In this document: positions 1-3,301 of the stretch, piece after piece | Layout of the letters: each line of letters opens with the position of its first letter | Position numbering within the stretch: position 1 is the stretch's first letter | Source: Bacteroides intestinalis | Lineage (GTDB): Bacteria > Bacteroidota > Bacteroidia > Bacteroidales > Bacteroidaceae | Assembly: GCF_902364365.1 (NCBI RefSeq) | Contig: NZ_CABJDN010000020.1 | Span: 424 to 5,625, forward strand | Length of the DNA stretch: 5,202 nt | Reading direction: 5' to 3' | Notes under the pieces: generated by a model | Databases searched by the model: none | What the model was told of the DNA's origin: nothing | The model's input: the letters and a program-made list of their open reading frames with translations, nothing else | Program-made: the position numbers and the translations under genes

Positions 1-168
1 TCCAAATATATCTATCATTTTTTCACTGGTTTTTTGAAACTATTTTGTAACTCACTGATTGATAAGGATGTTGTAGAACATGTTTTTTAAGGAGGGCGTG
101 GCCGGGCACGGAAGGGAGCACATTATATATATACGTGCGCGTGCGAAAGGGAAATTGGGATAGCAGGG
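1..168. other. Non-coding stretch downstream of the amidase
   Basis: No credible gene is seen on either strand; open frames crossing it are antisense or out of frame to the amidase and resemble no family I know. The left part is A/T rich, with a short inverted repeat (ATGTT/AACAT, 68-81) followed by six T residues on the plus strand, which at best is a weak plus-strand terminator. The right part holds an alternating pyrimidine/purine tract, listed separately. The amidase transcript would run into this stretch, yet no strong minus-strand terminator is visible in it. Confidence 0.5.
124..145. other. Alternating pyrimidine-purine tract, Z-DNA prone
   Basis: Twenty-two bases alternate strictly between pyrimidine and purine: a TA run followed by a CG/TG-rich run (ending ACGTGCGCGTGCG). 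The TA half melts easily and the CG/TG half is the classic Z-forming type. It lies 24 bp beyond the amidase stop codon. Whether it adopts Z-DNA, binds a protein or is simply a low-complexity tract cannot be told from sequence. Confidence 0.5.
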
Positions 169-642
169 TTATAGATAGGCAGGATTCTGAGGCGGGGGAT
201 CTTGCAAAATAGTAGAAGCATGGAAGCAAGGACACTCTTTTATCCATTCTTCCGGTTCTATTTCACCGTTATGGTTCAGGTCGGGGCTGAGATCACGATG
301 CCCCACTACCCTACTGCCGGGATAATCTTTTAATAATAACATGACCAATACACGGAGGGAATGTTGCTGGAAATCGGTTCTCGTATCGGAAGCGCGACCA
401 TTTGTATCCAGACCGCCTTCATAGCATATACCTATGGAGTGCGCATTGTACCCTTTCGCATGTGCACCGGGCGTTTTTACCGGACGAAGACTTTTGATAT
501 CCCCGTTCTTCCTTATATAATAATGATAGCCTGCGCCGGAGAAGCCCCGGCGCAGGTGGTCTGTGGTTAAATCATATTCCGTATAGCAACGGTCAGCGCG
601 GGTGGCGCTGCAATGAATCACGAGTAAATCAATTTTTCTCAT
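169..642 (-). CDS. N-acetylmuramoyl-L-alanine amidase (T7 lysozyme type, Amidase_2)
   Basis: A 157-residue zinc amidase expected to cut the bond between N-acetylmuramic acid and L-alanine in peptidoglycan. Seen in sequence: the first zinc ligand H10 in VIHCSAT; Y39 in GYHYYIRKNG, matching the catalytic Tyr of T7 lysozyme; HAKGYNAHSIGICYEGG (61-77), a near match to T7; second zinc ligand H115 in VVGHRD; and K135-x-C137 in IKECPCF, giving the catalytic Lys and third zinc ligand. The set is complete, so activity is expected. Between H115 and C137 sits an EF-hand-like loop, DLNHNGEIEPEE (121-132). There is no signal peptide or membrane segment, so reaching the cell wall needs another route. The ATG lies 8 nt after the smalltalk stop codon, suggesting coupled translation. 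The length is about that of a single-domain endolysin; no cell-wall-binding domain is present. Phage endolysin, recycling enzyme or effector are all possible. Confidence 0.95.
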   Translation of the reverse strand: MRKIDLLVIHCSATRADRCYTEYDLTTDHLRRGFSGAGYHYYIRKNGDIKSLRPVKTPGAHAKGYNAHSIGICYEGGLDTNGRASDTRTDFQQHSLRVLVMLLLKDYPGSRVVGHRDLSPDLNHNGEIEPEEWIKECPCFHASTILQDPPPQNPAYL

Positions 643-650
643 AGATTAGC

Positions 651-746
651 CTATAACGTCATCGCATTCGCACTAAAAGCGCCGATTAAAGCCGAAGCCA
701 CTGCAATTACAATTTTCAAAATCTTGTCCCAAGTCGTTTTCTTCAT
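651..746 (-). CDS. Smalltalk protein (31-residue micropeptide)
   Basis: A 31-codon gene, ATG at 746-744 and TAG at 653-651. The peptide begins MKKTTWDKILK, continues with a hydrophobic run of about 20 residues (IVIAVASALIGAF and onward) and ends SANAMTL. I recognise it as the Bacteroides 'smalltalk' family, tiny proteins usually placed just before an N-acetylmuramoyl-L-alanine amidase; that match is from memory. The shape is that of a single membrane helix with a basic N-terminus. It also looks like a nearly bare signal peptide, since A-N-A at 26-28 fits a signal peptidase I site only three residues before the stop. The amidase follows after 8 nt in another frame. Function is unknown; a pinholin-like helper, membrane anchor or regulator of the amidase are inferences. 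The upstream leader is A-rich without a Shine-Dalgarno sequence, as is normal for Bacteroides. Confidence 0.9.
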   Translation of the reverse strand: MKKTTWDKILKIVIAVASALIGAFSANAMTL

Positions 747-761
747 AAGAGAGTTTTTTTA

Positions 762-790
762 GTGATTAGCGATTAGTGATAAATGATAAG
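762..790. repeat. GTGATTA heptamer array, four units
   Basis: Four head-to-tail 7-bp units on the plus strand: GTGATTA, GCGATTA, GTGATAA, ATGATAA, followed by G. The array sits between the HU-like gene and smalltalk and would be transcribed as part of the smalltalk leader. The same unit occurs four times in each arm of the inverted repeat at 3136-3275, so this is a dispersed repeat of the genome and not a chance run. Confidence 0.7.
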
Positions 791-791
791 C

Positions 792-846
792 AGGCTGCGC
801 AGCCTTTAATTTTAATTCTTTAATTTCTAAAGCCTCCGGCTTTAGA
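792..846 (-). terminator. Tandem hairpins after the HU-like gene
   Basis: Two stem-loops follow the HU-like stop codon. The first (826-846) starts two bases past the stop: 9-bp arms TCTAAAGCC/GGCTTTAGA around a 3-nt loop. The second is a perfect 14-bp palindrome, AGGCTGCGCAGCCT, at 792-805. Between them is an A/T-rich spacer. Read on the minus strand, neither stem is followed by a U-run, so a strong intrinsic terminator for the HU-like gene is not supported; they could attenuate, protect the 3' end, or set the ratio of HU-like to smalltalk/amidase message. On the plus strand the palindrome is followed by a T-rich tract, but no plus-strand gene ends nearby. Confidence 0.45.
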
Positions 847-848
847 CC

Positions 849-1361
849 CTATCCCAGCGGATCATCTTCAATTCCGCCGTCACCGCCGGAATCCCCACCG
901 CCGGAGTTGCCACCGGAAGAACTGCCATCTTCGTCTTTCGGGCTATAAAGCTGGAAGGTAATATTATTGGGGGCACTTCGAGTGGTGGCATTCGCCTCGT
1001 TCACCAGTCTCAGACTGCTATCCGTGAGGAAACGAATGTTCACCTTATCGATATTCTTCACCACACAATCCTCGGCTTTCTCAGTTCCCACGCTATGAAA
1101 GGTGGTATAAAACACTCCGAAGCCATCCAGTTTCACACTGTCCCCGTCTGTCAACTTACGTTTCAGGTTACGCACGATAGCTTTCATCACATGCTCCACG
1201 TCCTCGGCAGACATGCCGCCCATTTCTTCGATTTCCTGGGAAAGGCGCTTGATGTCATACAACCTGGAGGTGCGAGCTTTACGCTTCAGGTAATTCAGTT
1301 TAGGAGACGAGGCATCCCCGACTTTCCTGTGGCGCAAGGTGCGCTCTACAATTACTGCCAT
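849..1361 (-). CDS. HU-like DNA-binding protein with acidic Gly/Ser-rich tail
   Basis: A 170-residue protein of the HU/IHF fold, of the Bacteroidetes 'HU-related' type (TIGR01201-like). The start is placed at MAVIVERTL, codon 1 at 1361: this family normally begins MAV, and the -7 promoter element at 1461-1468 covers the alternative upstream ATG at 1463, so that ATG would not be in the mRNA. Residues 31-72 form the helical dimerisation part (RLYDIKRLSQEIEEMGG, then VEHVMKAIVRNLKRKL); DGDSVKLDGFGVFYTTF (72-88) is the HU signature strand. The usual DNA-intercalating arm RNPxTG is absent, and a longer divergent arm takes its place (HSVGTEKAEDCVVKN, 89-103). Residues 141-170 are a low-complexity Asp/Gly/Ser tail. 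It likely binds or bends DNA in the nucleoid, perhaps controlling its own cassette. It is the first gene of the minus-strand run toward smalltalk (102-nt gap) and amidase, and is divergent from the DUF4248 gene. Confidence 0.9.
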   Translation of the reverse strand: MAVIVERTLRHRKVGDASSPKLNYLKRKARTSRLYDIKRLSQEIEEMGGMSAEDVEHVMKAIVRNLKRKLTDGDSVKLDGFGVFYTTFHSVGTEKAEDCVVKNIDKVNIRFLTDSSLRLVNEANATTRSAPNNITFQLYSPKDEDGSSSGGNSGGGDSGGDGGIEDDPLG

Positions 1362-1460
1362 AAAATTAAAAAGGTTTAAGTTATAAAAAATAAGTTCCTG
1401 TCGCCTGAAGCGAAAAGAGAGAAAATCCCGCGGCGATCTTCCTTTTCCGATTCGGTGAAA

Positions 1461-1468
1461 CAAAGGTA
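1461..1468 (-). promoter_or_regulatory. Bacteroides -7 promoter element for the HU-like cassette
   Basis: TACCTTTG on the minus strand matches the Bacteroides -7 consensus TAnnTTTG exactly. It would start transcription near 1454, giving a leader of about 90 nt before the ATG at 1361. No convincing -33 TTTG sits 19-21 bp upstream, so the promoter may need an activator or be weak. Confidence 0.6.
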
Positions 1469-1578
1469 CGACAGGGTGATGAAAGGAATTCCGGTTCAGT
1501 CCGGTTGGGAAAGCAATGGGAACAATAAAGCATTAATAAATGGTAACTATATACGAGTTTACAGAGGGATGAAATAAA

Positions 1579-1644
1579 TGCGGGGAAAATTCAGCTAAAT
1601 TCCCCCGCAAAATGGAATATTTAATTATCCATTCATAATATTCC
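1579..1644. promoter_or_regulatory. Two inverted repeats in the divergent control region
   Basis: The first, 1579-1609, pairs TGCGGGG with CCCCGCA and continues with two internal mismatches to 13-nt arms around a 5-nt loop. The second, 1614-1644, has perfect 8-bp arms GGAATATT/AATATTCC 15 bp apart and ends just before the -33 region of the DUF4248 promoter. Neither is followed by a T-run, and no gene ends here, so operators for a shared regulator are more likely than terminators. The HU-like protein is one candidate binder; this is inference. Confidence 0.4.
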
Positions 1645-1656
1645 CCTCTTAAAGAG

Positions 1657-1687
1657 TTGTATTATTCACGAAAAATCAGTAACTTTA
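1657..1687 (+). promoter_or_regulatory. Bacteroides promoter for the DUF4248 gene
   Basis: A -33 TTG (1657-1659) and a -7 element TAACTTTA (1680-1687, one mismatch to TAnnTTTG) are separated by exactly 20 bp, the preferred Bacteroides spacing. Transcription would start near 1694, leaving a leader of about 30 nt before the ATG at 1724. Confidence 0.6.
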
Positions 1688-1723
1688 CGTCATATTTAAA
1701 CCCCATAAACTTAAACTTTAATT

Positions 1724-1972
1724 ATGACAAAATCTGATGCAAACCTCTCTACAGAAGAGGTATTCCCCATCCGTAGTTACGGAAAAGGCGAACTCGCCTG
1801 TCTCTATATCCACAACGTACAACAGGCAAGCGCCGTCAAGGAATTCAACATTTGGATTCGGAAAGCACCCGGACTGGAACAGAAACTTTTGGAAACAGGA
1901 ATGAGCCGCAGTGCAAGGAGGTACACCCCGAAGCAGGTACGGCTCATCATAGAAGCGTTGGGAGAACCTTAA
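1724..1972 (+). CDS. DUF4248 domain-containing protein
   Basis: An 82-residue protein matching the Bacteroidales DUF4248 family (PF14053) over nearly its whole length. Marks are FPIRSYGKGELACLYIHNV (14-32, conserved IRSYGK-ELA-LY pattern), a middle Trp-containing stretch (FNIWIRKAPGLEQKL) and the C-terminal RYTPKQVRLIIEALGEP that closes most members. Function is unknown. The small basic, mostly helical make-up and the T-P-K-Q-V pattern near the end recall DNA-binding helix-turn-helix proteins, but that is inference. There is no signal peptide or membrane helix. It is divergent from the HU-like gene, and the two share an AACTTAAAC..TTT..AATT leader just before each ATG, which hints at joint control. 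Start chosen at the only sensible ATG, close behind a good promoter. A convergent nuclease gene lies downstream. Confidence 0.93.
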   Translation: MTKSDANLSTEEVFPIRSYGKGELACLYIHNVQQASAVKEFNIWIRKAPGLEQKLLETGMSRSARRYTPKQVRLIIEALGEP

Positions 1973-2027
1973 ATTGGAAGTCCGAGTGCTTCATTAACCG
2001 ATATTATTTGTAGTTGAATTAGCTCTT

Positions 2028-2086
2028 TTCTTTCGGGGTATGAATCAGTTACGAGCTACAAGTAGCTGCGCTATATTCCGAAAGAA
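2028..2086. other. Nested stem-loop between convergent genes
   Basis: Outer arms TTCTTTCGG (2028-2036) and CCGAAAGAA (2078-2086) pair perfectly and can be extended inward to about 15 pairs with G-U wobbles. Inside is a second hairpin, AGCTAC-AA-GTAGCT (2054-2067). It lies between the DUF4248 stop codon and the nuclease stop codon. A bidirectional terminator or 3'-end stabiliser is the likely role, although no T-run follows directly on either strand. The rest of 1973-2129 shows nothing else apart from eight T residues at the nuclease stop codon. Confidence 0.45.
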
Positions 2087-2129
2087 TCCATGCAAATGAA
2101 AAGTACATGCATAATCCTGTTACTTTTTT

Positions 2130-3026
2130 TTAGAGTCTTTCTATATCTTTGATAGATAAACCCGTCACCTGATGGATAACCTCGAAGGAAATATTCAAGG
2201 ATTTCATTGTTCGAGCATTCTCTACGTTTCTTTCTTCCCTACCTTCTTCCCTACCTTCCTGCATACCTTTCTGCCAGCCTTCCTGTCTGCCTTCCTCTGC
2301 CGCCGTACTCAGCACATCGTTCTGAATCATCACGGCATTGATATGTTCGTCATACGCCAGTTGTTCCGCCCTGTCCATATTGTAATAAGTCAGTTTGCGG
2401 CGTGCTTCTTCCAGTCCGGGAGCTTTCGTATCGGGGCGGATAATACCGGTTTTCAGATACTCTATCCACTCCTCAAGTGGGGTGACGGCTACTTTATTGA
2501 ACTCATTCACCCGGATCAGGAAGTATTCGGGGAAGATCTCGGCAGGAAGCTTGCGCACGATAGCGTCCTTCTCTTTGGTGGTAACCTCAAGGAAATCGCC
2601 CGTATGTACACCTACAAAGGAGTTCTGACCGTGGTACAAGTAATCGTTTCCCTTGCCAATGTCGAAATAGAGAATGCTGATGGAGTACACTTTCTTCACT
2701 TCCGAGTAAAGTTCTCCCAGTTCGATATGCTCCGTGATGGCCTTGGCAACGCCGAAAAGGATGCGTTCCAAATAATATATTTCGCGCGTGTTCTGCACCT
2801 CTACGATGATGATTTCATCCTTGCTATTACGCGCCTTGATGTCCACACGGTTGAACTTCTCGTTTTCACGTTGCTGATTGCCCTCGCTTTCCAAGATCTC
2901 GACGATGCGGATAGGCTCGCCCAGCAACACGGTGAGAAAACCTTCGAGCACACCAAAGTTGGCCTTGTTGCGAAGCAAACGCTTAACAGCCCAATCAAAA
3001 CGTATATATCTGTCTTTCTGTTCCAT
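2130..3026 (-). CDS. Rpn family nuclease / putative transposase (PD-(D/E)XK)
   Basis: A 298-residue member of the Rpn/PDDEXK_2 family (PF12784 type), recombination-promoting DNases first annotated as transposases. The start is set at MEQKDRYIRFDWAVKRLL, codon 1 at 3026, the usual N-terminus of the family; the ATG at 3062 lies inside the promoter's -7 element. The nuclease core shows D62 in FNRVDIKA, then E76-x-Q78 in IIIVEVQN, the D...ExQ form of the PD-(D/E)XK active site, preceded by a helix with E28. Residues about 85-190 are the conserved family region (YYLERILFG, PLEEWIEYLKTG). Residues 242-266 are EG-rich quartets (EEGRQEGWQKGMQEG), then a short helical end (MKSLNISFEVIHQVTGLSIKDIERL) typical of these proteins. 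Expected role is DNA cleavage in recombination or phage defence. It is likely monocistronic and convergent with DUF4248. M217 could act as an internal start for an RpnS-like product. Confidence 0.92.
   Translation of the reverse strand: MEQKDRYIRFDWAVKRLLRNKANFGVLEGFLTVLLGEPIRIVEILESEGNQQRENEKFNRVDIKARNSKDEIIIVEVQNTREIYYLERILFGVAKAITEHIELGELYSEVKKVYSISILYFDIGKGNDYLYHGQNSFVGVHTGDFLEVTTKEKDAIVRKLPAEIFPEYFLIRVNEFNKVAVTPLEEWIEYLKTGIIRPDTKAPGLEEARRKLTYYNMDRAEQLAYDEHINAVMIQNDVLSTAAEEGRQEGWQKGMQEGREEGREERNVENARTMKSLNISFEVIHQVTGLSIKDIERL
2232..2303. repeat. Degenerate 12-bp tandem repeat inside rpn
   Basis: About six consecutive 12-bp units with consensus near TTCCTnCCTnCC on the plus strand; the first two (TTCTTCCCTACC) are identical. 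On the coding strand each unit encodes a four-residue EG-type step (EGRE, EGRQ, EGWQ and similar). Units keep the frame, so gain or loss would only alter linker length. Confidence 0.75.
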
Positions 3027-3059
3027 GACTTTCTGTTTTTTCGTCTTTCCAATTATCCA

Positions 3060-3067
3060 CAAAGGTA
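3060..3067 (-). promoter_or_regulatory. Bacteroides -7 promoter element for rpn
   Basis: TACCTTTG on the minus strand, identical to the element before the HU-like gene. Transcription would begin near 3053, leaving about 27 nt before the ATG at 3026. A TTTG at 3084-3087 is only 16 bp upstream, shorter than the usual 19-21, so the -33 half is doubtful. Confidence 0.55.
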
Positions 3068-3135
3068 AGCATTATTTCTGTTGCAAACGTGCCGGAAAGC
3101 AATAATTTACTTCATTACTGGAGGGGGATGAATAA

Positions 3136-3275
3136 AGTGATTAGTGTTTAGTGATAAGTGATTAGCACCATTCGGTATATGATTTCAATGGATTCTCTGT
3201 ACCGGAGACACAACAAATGATGCGGGAACTGTATACCGAATGGTGCTAATCACTTATCACTAAACACTAATCACT
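3136..3275. repeat. Perfect 44-bp inverted repeat with 52-bp spacer
   Basis: Arms at 3136-3179 and 3232-3275 are exact reverse complements over 44 bp, with a unique 52-bp spacer (3180-3231). Each arm consists of four heptamers (GTGATTA, GTGTTTA, GTGATAA, GTGATTA in the left arm) followed by GCACCATTCGGTATA. The element lies 26 bp past the primase-helicase stop codon and about 70 bp before the rpn promoter. In RNA it would form a very stable 44-bp hairpin and could end or protect the primase-helicase transcript; the sequence after the stem on the minus strand is only weakly T-rich (TTTATT). No target-site duplication flanks it. A non-autonomous mobile element, a recombinase site pair or a terminator are all possible. 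Confidence 0.9.
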
Positions 3276-3301
3276 CTATCCCTTTCTTTTCCAGACATAC
3301 C

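Noticed and set aside
762..790. CRISPR array
   Set aside because: Units are 7 bp, head to tail, without spacers, and no cas gene is present.
1362..1463. Upstream start for the HU-like protein adding 34 residues
   Set aside because: The extra residues are unlike the family, and the -7 promoter element overlaps the upstream ATG, so it would not be transcribed.
3027..3062. Upstream start for the Rpn nuclease adding 12 residues
   Set aside because: The ATG at 3062 lies within the -7 element TACCTTTG; the family starts at MEQKDRYIRF.
2172..3068. Long plus-strand open frame of 298 codons
   Set aside because: It is exactly antisense to the Rpn nuclease; its product resembles no family, is Phe/His rich from antisense codons, and the reverse strand has clear active-site motifs and a promoter.
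3136..3275. Invertible promoter of the capsule-switch type
   Set aside because: The 52-bp spacer holds no TAnnTTTG element on either strand and no invertase gene is nearby. Inversion itself remains open, but a promoter switch is not supported.
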